51,221 nucleotides of DNA from Candidatus Aceula lacicola (GTDB taxonomy: Bacteria; Omnitrophota; Gorgyraeia; Zapsychrales; Aceulaceae), in NCBI GenBank assembly GCA_030765785.1, contig JAVCCC010000051.1, forward strand, positions 1-51,221. The letters run 5' to 3'. The notes under the pieces were generated by a model that did not search any database, was not told where the DNA came from, and saw only the letters and a list, made by a program, of their open reading frames with translations. The first letter of the stretch is position 1. Every line of letters begins with the position of its first letter. Of this stretch, positions 24,330 through 33,053 are shown piece after piece. The translations under genes were made by a program, and so were the position numbers.

Positions 24330-26267
24330 ATGCAAAAAAAGATAAAAATACCAAAAAGAAACTTTAAGAAAAATTCAAAAAAGAATCAACCCAACAGCAC
24401 TTTCTGGCTCTGGCTAGGTTTAATTTTTATTCTTGTTATTTTGACAAGCCAGTCAAACTTTGGCAACACCACCATGCCAAAAGAAATGTCATATAGCGAA
24501 TTCTACGGCATTCTCAAGGAAAATCATCAAACATCCAAAATTCGTTCTTTAGAAATGACTGAGAACCAAATTGATGGAACCTTTTCAGATGGTTCAAAAT
24601 TCAAAGTGATCCTCCCTATAGAAGATGAGGTTATTTTAGATCTAATTCGAAAAAATGTTCCTGACTTTAAAGTACTGCGGCCAAATACACTCTGGGCAAA
24701 CTTATTCTTCTCTTTGGGTCCAATTCTAATCTTAATTTTATTCTTTTGGTTTATCTCTAATCGCGGCGCAAAAATGGGCAATAAACTTTGGTCTTTTGGC
24801 AAATCTCGCGCAAAAGTAAATGATGGAAAAAATAAAAAGGTTACCTTCAGCGATGCAGCCGGTGTTGAAGAGGCAAAAGAAGAACTTCAAGAAATTATTC
24901 AATTTCTGAAAGATCCTAAGCGATTTGAACGATTAGGTGGAAAGATTCCTAAAGGCGTTCTCTTGGTAGGAAGGCCAGGCACAGGAAAGACGCTTCTTGC
25001 AAAGGCGGTTGCAGGAGAGGCAGATGTTCCATTCTTCTCATTAAGTGGATCAGATTTTGTTGAGATGTTCGTTGGAGTTGGAGCCTCAAGAGTTCGCGAT
25101 CTTTTCGAGCAAGCACGCAAGGCATCTAAAGTCTCCGGCAAAGGATGCATTATCTTTATAGATGAAATCGATGCCGTCGGTCGCCTACGCTTCTCTGGAA
25201 TAGGAGGAGGAAACGACGAACGAGAACAAACGTTAAACGCTTTGCTTGTTGAGATGGATGGATTCGATACGCATGGTGGACTTATTGTCATGGCAGCAAC
25301 AAACAGGCCTGATACGCTTGACCCAGCACTTTTAAGGCCAGGGCGCTTTGATCGCCAGATTGTTGTTTCGCTTCCTGATATTTTAGGACGAGAGGCTATT
25401 TTAAAGGTTCACACAAAGAATATAAAACTTTCAAAAAACGTTAATCTTAAAAAAATCGCACAACAAACTGTTTATTTTTCTGGCGCAGATTTAGCCAATG
25501 CTTGCAATGAAGCCGCTCTTCTGGCTGCCCGAAAAGATAAAGACTCTGTTGAGCATGAAGAGATGCAAGAAGCAATCGAGCGAGTAACAATGGGTCCAGA
25601 AAAAAAGAGCCACATTATTTCTAAAAAAGAAAAGGAAATCACAGCTTATCATGAAGCTGGCCATGCACTTTTATCTCTATTAGTTAAAGGAGCCGATCCT
25701 TTTACAAAAGTCTCAATTATTCCTCGAGGAATGGCAGGCGGATATACAATCACGCCTCCGATGGAAGATAAGCATAACTGGGGCAAAAAAGAACTGATTG
25801 CAAAAATCATTGTTGCTCTTGGGGGGCGCGCTGCTGAAGAAATCTTTTTAGAAGACATTACAACCGGCGCACAAAGCGATCTATTGCAAGCCACTTCAAT
25901 CGCGCGCGCAATGGTTTGCGAATATGGTATGAGTGAAAAAATTGGCACATTAACTCTTGGAAATCACCACGGACAGGTTTTTCTAGGCAGAGACATGATG
26001 GAGCAAAAGAATTACAGTGAAGATACGGCCAAAGCCATTGATGAAGAAATCCGATTGATGATTGATACTGCTTATCGAGAAGCAAAGAAAATATTGTCTG
26101 ATAACAAAAAAGATGTCGCTTCTATAGTCAACAAACTAAAAGAAAAAGAACTCCTTGATGTCGACGAGACAAAAATGCTTCTTGGCATGAATCCCGAAAG
26201 CGCTGAAACCAATCCAGAAATACAAACCAATTCTAGCGACAACAAATCAGAAACCAATGGCGCTTAA
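24330..26267 (+). CDS. ftsH: ATP-dependent zinc metalloprotease FtsH
   Basis: Membrane-anchored AAA+ protease that degrades unassembled membrane proteins and regulatory proteins. It has 645 residues: two N-terminal membrane helices (about 25-45 and 125-145) around a small periplasmic domain, Walker A GRPGTGKT at 214-221, Walker [12 protein letters not shown], the second region of homology, and zinc motif HEAGH at 441-445. The C terminus is polar and variable. It overlaps folP by 11 bases. Its own promoter lies upstream. Confidence 0.97.
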   Translation: MQKKIKIPKRNFKKNSKKNQPNSTFWLWLGLIFILVILTSQSNFGNTTMPKEMSYSEFYGILKENHQTSKIRSLEMTENQIDGTFSDGSKFKVILPIEDEVILDLIRKNVPDFKVLRPNTLWANLFFSLGPILILILFFWFISNRGAKMGNKLWSFGKSRAKVNDGKNKKVTFSDAAGVEEAKEELQEIIQFLKDPKRFERLGGKIPKGVLLVGRPGTGKTLLAKAVAGEADVPFFSLSGSDFVEMFVGVGASRVRDLFEQARKASKVSGKGCIIFIDEIDAVGRLRFSGIGGGNDEREQTLNALLVEMDGFDTHGGLIVMAATNRPDTLDPALLRPGRFDRQIVVSLPDILGREAILKVHTKNIKLSKNVNLKKIAQQTVYFSGADLANACNEAALLAARKDKDSVEHEEMQEAIERVTMGPEKKSHIISKKEKEITAYHEAGHALLSLLVKGADPFTKVSIIPRGMAGGYTITPPMEDKHNWGKKELIAKIIVALGGRAAEEIFLEDITTGAQSDLLQATSIARAMVCEYGMSEKIGTLTLGNHHGQVFLGRDMMEQKNYSEDTAKAIDEEIRLMIDTAYREAKKILSDNKKDVASIVNKLKEKELLDVDETKMLLGMNPESAETNPEIQTNSSDNKSETNGA

Positions 26268-27147
26268 AAATAAAACGCCTTCTAAGCGCACAAGAAGAAA
26301 ACTTGTTGTGCGCGCTAAAAATCTCCATCTCATTCTTGGGCAAAGGACTAAAATCATGGGCGTTGTCAACATGACACCCGACTCTTTTAGCGTAGATGGC
26401 TTATTAAAAAAGAAATCAAATCGTGCCGTGTCTCATGCTCTAAAACTAATCAAAGATGGTGCTGACATTATCGATATCGGTGGCGAATCAACTCGACCTG
26501 GCGCAAAAGCAATTAGCGTAAAAGAAGAATCGTCGCGCGTAATCCCTATCATCAAAACCTTATCTAAAAAAACAAATATCCCAATTTCTATCGACACTTA
26601 TAAGCCCGAAGTTGCTCAATCAGCTCTAAAAGCAGGAGCAAGTATTGTTAACAATGTCATGGGATCTAAAATAACAAAATCCATGTTGAAAGTTATAAAG
26701 GAAAATGACGCAGCTATTGTTTTGATGCATATTCAAGGAACACCTAAAACAATGCAAGAACGTATTTCATACAGAAATCTCGTCCAAGAAATAACATCAG
26801 ATCTTAGAAAATCTATTGAAAAATGCTTGGAAATCGGAATAAAATCAGATAGAATAATAATAGATCCAGGAATTGGATTCGGAAAAACGGTAGAGGATAA
26901 TTTAGAAATCATTCAGCGTCTATCTGAATTTAAGACCCTCAAAAAAACCATTTTAATTGGACCATCGAGAAAATCCTTTATTGGAAAAACTCTAAAAAAA
27001 GATGTCTCCGATCGCCTAATGGGTACCGCTGCTTCTATTAGCGCATCTATCTTAAACGGAGCGCATATTGTTCGCGTGCACGATGTTAAGAAAATGCGTG
27101 ATGTTGTTGATTTAACAGATGCAATAATCAATGCAAGGACTATGTAA
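26257..27147 (+). CDS. folP: Dihydropteroate synthase
   Basis: Joins para-aminobenzoate to dihydropterin pyrophosphate in folate synthesis. It has 296 residues. The diagnostic segments are present: MGVVNMTPDSFSVDG, DIIDIGGESTRPGA, PISIDTYKPEVA, and IDPGIGFGKTVEDN; the KSFIG loop and final IVRVHDV also fit. It starts inside ftsH and ends 6 bases before cdaA. An extra basic N terminus of about 30 residues ([12 protein letters not shown]) precedes the barrel and is unusual but plausible. Confidence 0.95.
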   Translation: MALKNKTPSKRTRRKLVVRAKNLHLILGQRTKIMGVVNMTPDSFSVDGLLKKKSNRAVSHALKLIKDGADIIDIGGESTRPGAKAISVKEESSRVIPIIKTLSKKTNIPISIDTYKPEVAQSALKAGASIVNNVMGSKITKSMLKVIKENDAAIVLMHIQGTPKTMQERISYRNLVQEITSDLRKSIEKCLEIGIKSDRIIIDPGIGFGKTVEDNLEIIQRLSEFKTLKKTILIGPSRKSFIGKTLKKDVSDRLMGTAASISASILNGAHIVRVHDVKKMRDVVDLTDAIINARTM

Positions 27148-27153
27148 CATACA

Positions 27154-27924
27154 ATGATGCTAACAATTCTCACAATTTGGTCTCTCGTCAAACCTGTCGT
27201 TGAAGTTTTTGTTTTATGGTTTGTATTTTACCAAATCCTTGTTTTCTTTGAAGGAACACGCGCTTTTCAAGTTCTTAAAGGCCTCATTTATCTCCTTATC
27301 GGTTTTCTTATTTCTCAATTATTAGGATTAACCACATTGAATTGGCTTCTAAAAAACTTTTTTGCAATATCAATTATCGCTATTTTAATTATCTTTCAGC
27401 AAGAGCTTCGTCACGGACTCGCACGACTAGGCCAACAGCATCTCTTTAATATCAGCCTAGAAGAATCAGAAATTGTCGCTCTCATCGAAGAAATTACAAC
27501 TGCTGTCCATAAGCTCGCTCAAAGAAAAATCGGCTGTATTATCGCTATTGAAAGAGACGCCAAGCTTAAGACTTTTATCGATAGCGGAATTTCAATTGAC
27601 GCAAAAGTTTCATCAGAAATCCTTCAAAGCATCTTTGTTACCGCCTCACCGATTCACGATGGTGGCGTTGTTATCAGGAATGAGCGCATCCTGTCAGCGG
27701 CTTGCCTTTTTCCGTTATCGGAAAACGGAAATTTAAGCAAAATTATTGGAACAAGACATCGCGCTGCTTTAGGCATCACAGAGCAAACGGATGCAATCGG
27801 CATCATTGCTTCAGAAGAAACAGGTGATATTTCAATCGCTGCCGATGGACGATTTATTCCTATTGTCAACAAAGAACGATTTTCTAGTATTTTAAAGAAT
27901 TTACTATTAGGACATAAAAAATAA
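27154..27924 (+). CDS. cdaA: Membrane diadenylate cyclase (c-di-AMP synthase) CdaA
   Basis: Makes c-di-AMP from two ATP. It has 256 residues with three N-terminal membrane helices (about 8-85) and a DAC domain. The catalytic motif usually DGA reads DGG (169-171, HDGGVVI), and RHR is intact at 201-203 (GTRHRAALG). The Ala-to-Gly change is conservative and probably tolerated. In Firmicutes cdaA is followed by cdaR (YbbR domains) and glmM; here a 33-codon ORF matching only a YbbR anchor follows, and glmM is missing. Confidence 0.95.
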   Translation: MMLTILTIWSLVKPVVEVFVLWFVFYQILVFFEGTRAFQVLKGLIYLLIGFLISQLLGLTTLNWLLKNFFAISIIAILIIFQQELRHGLARLGQQHLFNISLEESEIVALIEEITTAVHKLAQRKIGCIIAIERDAKLKTFIDSGISIDAKVSSEILQSIFVTASPIHDGGVVIRNERILSAACLFPLSENGNLSKIIGTRHRAALGITEQTDAIGIIASEETGDISIAADGRFIPIVNKERFSSILKNLLLGHKK

Positions 27925-27925
27925 A

Positions 27926-28027
27926 ATGAAAAAATGGCTAACACATAATCTAGCCCTAAAACTCATCGCATTGGGCTTGGCCATTGTTACATGGCTTTAT
28001 GTTAACGGGGTTTTAATCCAAATTTAA
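27926..28027 (+). CDS. 33-residue CdaR/YbbR-like membrane anchor without YbbR domains
   Basis: A complete small frame beginning one base after the cdaA stop and ending 20 bases before pdxJ. It encodes MKKWLTHNLALKLIALGLA followed by a hydrophobic stretch ending TWLYV and a short tail. This pattern (Asn, LALKLIALGLAI, then W-x-YV) matches the N-terminal membrane helix that starts CdaR/YbbR proteins, and the position right after cdaA is where cdaR belongs. The periplasmic YbbR repeats are absent and the frame closes with TAA. It may be a functional micro-regulator of CdaA or a remnant. Confidence 0.65.
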   Translation: MKKWLTHNLALKLIALGLAIVTWLYVNGVLIQI

Positions 28028-28047
28028 TCTTCTAAGCAAGAATTACC

Positions 28048-28761
28048 ATGTCAAAACTCGGAGTCAATATCGATCATGTCGCGACAGTCCGCCAGGCAAG
28101 AGGGGAATCTCACCCCGATCCTGTCAATGCAGCAAAACTCTGCGAACAAGCTGGTGCACATAGCATTGTTGCGCACTTGAGAGAAGACAGACGACATATT
28201 AACGATAAAGATGTTTGGCTATTGCGTAAAGCCGTCAAAACTCGTTTTAACCTCGAGATGTCTGTCAGCGAAGACATTGTTAAAATCGCATGTCGACTAA
28301 AGCCAGACCAAGCAACGCTTGTTCCTGAAAAACGCAAGGAACTCACAACGGAAGGTGGCCTCGACGTTCTTCGTCATTCTCATCGATTAAAACAAGTGAT
28401 CAAACGTTTGAATCAAAAAAATATCATCGTAAGCCTTTTTATTGATCCAAAAGAAAAACAAATTCTAAAATCAAAAGAACTTGGCGCGCACTCTGTCGAG
28501 CTTCACACTGGCTGCTACGCCAACGCAAAAACAAAATTAAGTAAAGAATGTGAATTAAAAAAAATCCAAAAGGCAGCCCGTTTTGGAAAAAAAATCGGAA
28601 TTATCGTTAACGCTGGTCATGGGTTAAATTATAAAAACGCAAAACCAATTGCAAAAATCAAAGAAATACACGAGCTTAACATCGGACACTCTATTATTTC
28701 CTATTCGATTTTCGCCGGCCTCAAGAAGGCCGTAAAAGATATGTTAAAACTGGTGAAATAA
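28048..28761 (+). CDS. pdxJ: Pyridoxine 5'-phosphate synthase
   Basis: Condenses DXP with the PdxA product to give pyridoxine phosphate. It has 237 residues of (beta/alpha)8 barrel. Hallmarks: LGVNIDHVATVRQARG at the N terminus, REDRRHI, LVPEKRKELTTEGGLD, and NAGHGLNY. Together with pdxA at 11295 this shows the DXP-dependent PLP route. Followed by acpS after one base; pdxJ-acpS is a common pair. Confidence 0.97.
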   Translation: MSKLGVNIDHVATVRQARGESHPDPVNAAKLCEQAGAHSIVAHLREDRRHINDKDVWLLRKAVKTRFNLEMSVSEDIVKIACRLKPDQATLVPEKRKELTTEGGLDVLRHSHRLKQVIKRLNQKNIIVSLFIDPKEKQILKSKELGAHSVELHTGCYANAKTKLSKECELKKIQKAARFGKKIGIIVNAGHGLNYKNAKPIAKIKEIHELNIGHSIISYSIFAGLKKAVKDMLKLVK

Positions 28762-28762
28762 A

Positions 28763-29113
28763 ATGATTCTAGGTCAAGGGACAGATATTATTGAAGTCGA
28801 ACGCATCTCAAACGCCATTGAAAAATGGGGAGATGACTTTCTAAAACATGTTTTTACCGATCAGGAGATTGCCTACGCAAGAAAAAGACGATACCCTGAT
28901 CAACATCTGGCTGCACGCTTTGCCGCTAAAGAAGCTGTCTTAAAAGCTTTGGGCGAGAATGCACATGTTGGATGGAAAGACATCGAGATTATCAATCAGC
29001 ACAACGGTAAGCCATCTTGTATTTTTCACATCAAAGAATTTAACAAAAAAATCTTTGTCTCTTTGTCACATACAAAAAACTATGCGGTTGCCAACGCCAT
29101 TATTACGATGTAA
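28763..29113 (+). CDS. acpS: Holo-[acyl-carrier-protein] synthase
   Basis: Transfers 4'-phosphopantetheine from CoA to acyl carrier protein. It has 116 residues, the normal AcpS size. The metal and CoA motifs are visible: GTDIIEVERI (Asp at the N terminus) and FAAKEAVLKALG (Glu in the helix). LSHTKNYAVA closes the fold. Its 3' end probably overlaps the beginning of nnrD in another frame. Confidence 0.95.
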   Translation: MILGQGTDIIEVERISNAIEKWGDDFLKHVFTDQEIAYARKRRYPDQHLAARFAAKEAVLKALGENAHVGWKDIEIINQHNGKPSCIFHIKEFNKKIFVSLSHTKNYAVANAIITM

Positions 29114-29942
29114 TTCAAAAGCTCATAAGAATACTTTTGGCCATGTCCTTGTCGTTGCCGGATCAAAACGTATGCTTGGAGCCGGTGCTCTTGCAAGTCT
29201 TTCGGCTATGCGCGCAGGAGCAGGGCTCGTCACCCTCGCTATTCCTAAAAGCCTAAATGCAGTTGCACAAAAAAAAATTTCTCCGGTTATCATGACCTTT
29301 CCTCTTAAGGAAACAAGAGATCAAACCATTTCGCCTTTAGCTCTACATGATATCAAAAAAGAACTCTCAAAATATCAAGCCATAGCGCTTGGCCCCGGAT
29401 TGTCGCAAAACAAACAAACAAAAAACTTCGTCTTAGAAATAATTTCTTCCGTAAGAAATCCTATCGTAATTGACGCCGATGCCCTTAACGCTCTGTCTGA
29501 AAATATTTCTACTCTAGCGACAAGAGGAGGCATACGCATTCTCACTCCACACCCTGGAGAAATGTCTAGATTAACAGGAAAAACAAAAACATATATTGAG
29601 TCTCATCGAGAATCTGTCGTAAAAACTTTTGCAAAAAAACATAATTGCATACTTATTTTAAAAGGATCTCGTAGCGTTGTTGCATCTCCTTACGGAAAAA
29701 TCTATATAAATAAAACCGGAAATGCTGGACTTGCAACCGCAGGAAGCGGGGATGTGTTAACTGGAATAATTGCTGCATTTTTGGCACAAGGACTATCTGG
29801 ATTTGATGCTGCTAAATATGCGACTTTTTTGCATGGCAAAGCAAGCGACATTGCAGCAAAAAAAAAGACTAAGGTCTCGCTTATTGCAACGGATTTAATT
29901 GATAACATTCCTCGTGCTTTTAAAAATTCTATAAAAACGTAA
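29082..29942 (+). CDS. nnrD: ADP-dependent NAD(P)H-hydrate dehydratase
   Basis: Repairs hydrated NAD(P)H using ADP. It is only the dehydratase (ribokinase-like) domain; the NnrE epimerase domain usually fused in front is missing. Family motifs: KAHKNTFGHVLVVAGSK, GAGLVTLAIP, IDADALNAL, LTPHPGEMSRL, and the catalytic AGSGDVLTGI loop. The start is uncertain. The frame is open further upstream inside acpS, but those residues are an acpS shadow. ATG 29082 (286 residues) or TTG 29088 gives the shortest extension before the conserved AHKN. It overlaps acpS by about 32 bases. Confidence 0.9.
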   Translation: MRLPTPLLRCNSKAHKNTFGHVLVVAGSKRMLGAGALASLSAMRAGAGLVTLAIPKSLNAVAQKKISPVIMTFPLKETRDQTISPLALHDIKKELSKYQAIALGPGLSQNKQTKNFVLEIISSVRNPIVIDADALNALSENISTLATRGGIRILTPHPGEMSRLTGKTKTYIESHRESVVKTFAKKHNCILILKGSRSVVASPYGKIYINKTGNAGLATAGSGDVLTGIIAAFLAQGLSGFDAAKYATFLHGKASDIAAKKKTKVSLIATDLIDNIPRAFKNSIKT

Positions 29943-30001
29943 AATTTCTAAAAATAGCTGTCTTCTATGATATACTTATAAAAGAACTGAAAGGAGAAAA
30001 A

Positions 30002-30397
30002 ATGAACAAAAAAACTGGTTTTACGCTAATGGAAGTTATTCTTGTTGTTATTATTGTGGCCATTTTAGCGGCCGTTGCCATTCCGCAATACTCCGGAATC
30101 GTTGAGAGAACCCGAGCATCTGAAGGTGTGCACGTTCTAGGAGCAATTTTGTCTTCAATGGAACGCTATCATTTAGAAAATAGCGCTTATACAAACAATC
30201 TTGGAAACTTGGATGTTACCATTCCGACACTAAAATTTTTCGGCACGCCAACCGTTTACACCAGCTGTGCTTCTAACCAAATTTGCGCAATAGTTTTAAG
30301 AAATACAAGCACCTATCAATTAAGAATCTGGGGAAACGGAACAGTGACTTGCACCAGCGGCGGAAGCTCGCCTAACTGCGACGCAGCAGGCTACTAA
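30002..30397 (+). CDS. Type IV pilin/pseudopilin-like protein
   Basis: A 131-residue prepilin with a short positively charged leader and the class III cleavage site before Phe in TGFTLMEVILVVIIVAIL; Glu5 of the mature protein is present. The hydrophobic N-terminal helix (about 7-28) continues into IPQYSGIVERTRASEG. The C-terminal half is Ser/Thr/Gly-rich with cysteines at CASNQIC and CTSGGSSPNC that may form disulphides. A strong AAGGAGA site precedes the ATG, and TATGAT/TATACT near 29966-29976 may be its -10. It stands alone with its own terminator; no pilus assembly genes are near. Confidence 0.88.
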   Translation: MNKKTGFTLMEVILVVIIVAILAAVAIPQYSGIVERTRASEGVHVLGAILSSMERYHLENSAYTNNLGNLDVTIPTLKFFGTPTVYTSCASNQICAIVLRNTSTYQLRIWGNGTVTCTSGGSSPNCDAAGY

Positions 30398-30413
30398 TCT
30401 TTAGTTTAAAACT

Positions 30414-30450
30414 AAAAAGGGCTCATGGAATTTTCCATGAGCCCTTTTTT
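30414..30450. terminator. Bidirectional intrinsic terminator between the pilin and pfk genes
   Basis: A GC-rich stem GGGCTCATGGAA / TTCCATGAGCCC flanked by five A on the left and seven T on the right. It therefore works as a rho-independent terminator on both strands, ending the plus-strand pilin gene and the minus-strand phosphofructokinase gene (stop at 30468). Confidence 0.9.
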
Positions 30451-30467
30451 TATTAATTATTTTCCTT

Positions 30468-31673
30468 TTACAAATGTCGCTCAATCGGCGCTTCGACCTT
30501 TTTAAAATCAGGCTTAATTTCTGGACGTGGGCGTCCGAAACAAGCTCCTAATGTTTCATGAAGCGAGACAACATCCAAATCAACATGTCGCTGCTCAATT
30601 GCTTTTTTCGTGTCCATATATCGAATTTTATCTCCACTAACGCCAACAACGGTAACACCATCGATGCCCTGCGCAAGAAGGAGAACAGCAGAAGCACCTG
30701 CTTCTTTGCCAAAATTTACATCATAAGCAGAAGATCGTCCACATCGAACCAAATGCCCAGGCGTAACCGCTCGAACTTCTGGCGCTTCGTATAAGCCGTC
30801 AACGTACATTTTTTCTTTTTCCATAAATTTCTTAATCTCAGCATCTTTTTTAAATCGCTTAGTCAGCTCCTGACAAACGTACTTTCCGGATCCCGTAAGC
30901 TTCTTATGACCAAATGCATCAACGCCAGCTGCTTCATCAACCAATTCTTCACCATTTGAATTCGTTAAGCCTTCAGCAACGATAATCAAATAAGTGCCCG
31001 CTCGAACATCGCTTTGTGCAATTCTTCTTGAAAAACGTTTTTTAACATGCTCGTAAAGAATATCAAAATCAACAGGAATCTCTGGAATCAAAATGGCATC
31101 CGCATCGGCAGCAACACCGCCGCGAAAAGCAGTGTGACCTGCATATCGGCCAAAAACTTCCATAACAATAATGCGATTATGAGTTCTTCCCGTTGTCTTT
31201 AAATCCTCAGCGAAAGTTGCGATGCGACTAATGGTGGAATCTGCTCCAACAGAATAAGTCTGAAGATCTAAATCCATTGTCTTTGGCGCGTGCACACATT
31301 TAATGCCATGCTCGGAAAGATCAACGATAACGCTTCCTGTATCATCGCCACCGCTGATGACAAGGCCATCAATGCCAAACTTTTTAAGACCTTCTTTAAT
31401 GCGATCATATTTTTTATCATTTTTAATTTTCTTAATTTTGACTCGCGAATGTCCAGCCTCGGAACCAGCTAAGGCAGAGTTAACAGAATCGACTCTTTCA
31501 GGAGTGAGCTCCACAAGACTATCAAAATCAACTAAATTATAAAGCCCTGCATAACCGTTTGGAATAACAACGCAAGAAATACCTTTTCGGTTTGCCATTT
31601 GCGCAACGCCTTTAACAACAGCATTAAGGCCTCCACAATCTCCACCGCTTGTAATAATTCCTATTTTTTTCAT
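30468..31673 (-). CDS. pfp: 6-phosphofructokinase, PPi-dependent type by active-site residues
   Basis: Phosphorylates fructose 6-phosphate in glycolysis. It has 401 residues from the ATG at 31673, chosen because AAAGGAGATTTTTG precedes it; upstream in-frame codons add a non-homologous 24 residues. GIITSGGDCGGLNA and MEVFGRYAGHTA are diagnostic. The discriminating positions read GGDD at 108-111 and PKTMDLD at 130-136: Asp111 and Lys131 stand where ATP-dependent enzymes have Gly and Gly, so pyrophosphate is the likely phosphoryl donor. The usual TIDND is TMDLD, with the Asn changed to Leu. It is a single-gene unit on the minus strand. Confidence 0.9.
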   Translation of the reverse strand: MKKIGIITSGGDCGGLNAVVKGVAQMANRKGISCVVIPNGYAGLYNLVDFDSLVELTPERVDSVNSALAGSEAGHSRVKIKKIKNDKKYDRIKEGLKKFGIDGLVISGGDDTGSVIVDLSEHGIKCVHAPKTMDLDLQTYSVGADSTISRIATFAEDLKTTGRTHNRIIVMEVFGRYAGHTAFRGGVAADADAILIPEIPVDFDILYEHVKKRFSRRIAQSDVRAGTYLIIVAEGLTNSNGEELVDEAAGVDAFGHKKLTGSGKYVCQELTKRFKKDAEIKKFMEKEKMYVDGLYEAPEVRAVTPGHLVRCGRSSAYDVNFGKEAGASAVLLLAQGIDGVTVVGVSGDKIRYMDTKKAIEQRHVDLDVVSLHETLGACFGRPRPEIKPDFKKVEAPIERHL

Positions 31674-31734
31674 CAAAAATCTCCTTTGATTTAAATGCGT
31701 TAGATCATTATCTGTACCGAACAGAAGGTAGATT

Positions 31735-31765
31735 ATCATATCCATTGTTTAAAATCAATTGTAAA
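31735..31765 (-). promoter_or_regulatory. Weak candidate promoter for pfk
   Basis: Reading the minus strand: TTTACA (31765-31760), 19-base spacer, TATGAT (31740-31735); GATAAT overlaps. Spacing is long, so this is tentative. Confidence 0.3.
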
Positions 31766-31827
31766 ATATGAAAACTCGAAAGACGAGGCAGGATAGAGGC
31801 TTACTAAATATTAATATAAAAACATAC

Positions 31828-31856
31828 TTTACAGTCACGAAAAAATCTGTTATAAG
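31828..31856 (+). promoter_or_regulatory. Candidate promoter for the tRNA Thr-Tyr-Gly cluster
   Basis: TTTACA (31828-31833), 17-base spacer, TATAAG (31851-31856). It would give a leader of about 90 bases before tRNA-Thr. The 279-base gap 31674-31952 otherwise holds the pfk promoter region and the hairpin at 31883-31900. Confidence 0.5.
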
Positions 31857-31882
31857 TAAATCTCGTTTCAAAAGAATATTAT

Positions 31883-31900
31883 AGCAAAGATGACTTTGCT
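31883..31900 (+). other. Perfect 7-bp stem-loop in the tRNA cluster leader
   Basis: AGCAAAG, loop ATGA, CTTTGCT. It lies about 50 bases before tRNA-Thr and has no T run, so it is not a terminator. It may be a processing or regulatory element of the leader, or chance. Confidence 0.35.
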
Positions 31901-31952
31901 GGTACCGTAAAAAGGCTGGCATTTTTTCGATTTTATGTTCGTTAAGGAGCTT

Positions 31953-32028
<76 letters not shown>

Positions 32029-32036
32029 TTTTTTGT

Positions 32037-32122
32037 GGGCAGATACTCAAGTGGTCAACGAGGGCAGACTGTAAATCTGCTGCGCTTGCGCTACGGAGGT
32101 TCAAATCCTTCTCTGCCCACCA
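32037..32122 (+). tRNA. tRNA-Tyr (anticodon GTA)
   Basis: An 86-base class II tRNA with encoded CCA: acceptor GGGCAGA/TCTGCCC, anticodon loop CTGTAAA within GCAGA/TCTGC, long variable arm with GCGC-TT-GCGC, T-loop TTCAAAT. Eight bases after tRNA-Thr. Confidence 0.96.
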
Positions 32123-32134
32123 GTAATATTTTTT

Positions 32135-32208
32135 GCGAGAGTAGTTCAGTGGTAGAACTTCAGCCTTCCAAGCTGATAGCGAGGGTTCGATTCCCTTCTC
32201 TCGCTCCA
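32135..32208 (+). tRNA. tRNA-Gly (anticodon TCC)
   Basis: A 74-base tRNA with encoded CCA: acceptor GCGAGAG/CTCTCGC, anticodon loop CTTCCAA flanked by TCAGC/GCTGA, T-loop TTCGATT. Followed by seven T and, 26 bases on, the glycosyltransferase ATG. Confidence 0.96.
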
Positions 32209-32234
32209 TTTTTTTCCAAAGGAGCCTTTAAAAA

Positions 32235-32939
32235 ATGAAAGTCACTCTATTTCTTCCGACATTAAATGAAATCCAAGGGATGAAAGCTATCATGCCGCGT
32301 ATTAAAAAAGAGTGGTACGATCAGCTTTTAATCGTGGACGGTCAATCAACTGATGGAACCATTGAGTACGCCAAAGAGCAAGGGTGGCCCATCATTGTTC
32401 AAAAAACTAAAGGATTGCGTCATGCCTATATTGAAGCGCTACCCCACATTGAAGGTGACGTTATTCTTACTTTTAGCCCAGACGGAAACAGCATCCCTGA
32501 ACTCATTCCTGACTGTATTAACAAGATGAAAGAAGGGAATGATATGGTTATCGTTTCTAGATACGCCGGCGATGCCAAAAGCTACGATGACGACATCGTC
32601 ACAGCTTTTGGAAATAAAATGTTTACGACTTTTATTAATCTCTTCCATGGCGGACACTACACAGACGCTATGGTTATGTTTCGTGCCTACAAAACAAAAC
32701 TCATTTATGATCTAGATCTGCACAAACATAACAGCTACGAAACAGAAGAGAAACTTTTCCATACAGATATTAGCTGGGAACCTCTCCTGTCGATCCGAGC
32801 TGCCAAAAGAAAACTAAAAGTTGCAGATGTTCCGGGTGACGAGCCAGCCAGAGAGGGAGGAGAACGCAAGCTCCAAATTATCCGCTGGGGCTCAGCCTAC
32901 ATGTTTGAAGTTTTCAGAGAAATCTTTTTCTGGAAATGA
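32235..32939 (+). CDS. Family 2 glycosyltransferase
   Basis: A 234-residue cytoplasmic GT-A enzyme with no membrane helix. LFLPTLNEIQGMK starts the nucleotide-sugar domain, LLIVDGQSTDGT is the core strand, and FSPDGNSIPEL carries a DxD-like Asp. It resembles the dolichyl-phosphate-mannose/undecaprenyl-type GT2 branch, but donor and acceptor cannot be read from sequence. AAAGGAGCC precedes the ATG. It lies directly after the tRNA-Gly gene and may be read through from the tRNA promoter. Confidence 0.85.
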   Translation: MKVTLFLPTLNEIQGMKAIMPRIKKEWYDQLLIVDGQSTDGTIEYAKEQGWPIIVQKTKGLRHAYIEALPHIEGDVILTFSPDGNSIPELIPDCINKMKEGNDMVIVSRYAGDAKSYDDDIVTAFGNKMFTTFINLFHGGHYTDAMVMFRAYKTKLIYDLDLHKHNSYETEEKLFHTDISWEPLLSIRAAKRKLKVADVPGDEPAREGGERKLQIIRWGSAYMFEVFREIFFWK

Positions 32940-32994
32940 TCAAATATCCATTATTTTAACCCTTTCTTTTATCCTAAAATTCAGGACATTTCTC

Positions 32995-33022
32995 TTGCAA
33001 CCCTATTAGATTATAATATAAT
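32995..33022 (+). promoter_or_regulatory. Promoter for gpsA and following genes
   Basis: TTGCAA (32995-33000), 16-base spacer, perfect TATAAT (33017-33022), 31 bases before the gpsA ATG. Confidence 0.55.
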
Positions 33023-33053
33023 TAGATAAATATATATATTTTAGGAATACTCA

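Noticed and set aside
28959-29081. Long N terminus of nnrD inside acpS
   Set aside because: These 41 residues are an out-of-frame reading of acpS and match no NnrD; the conserved domain begins shortly after 29110.
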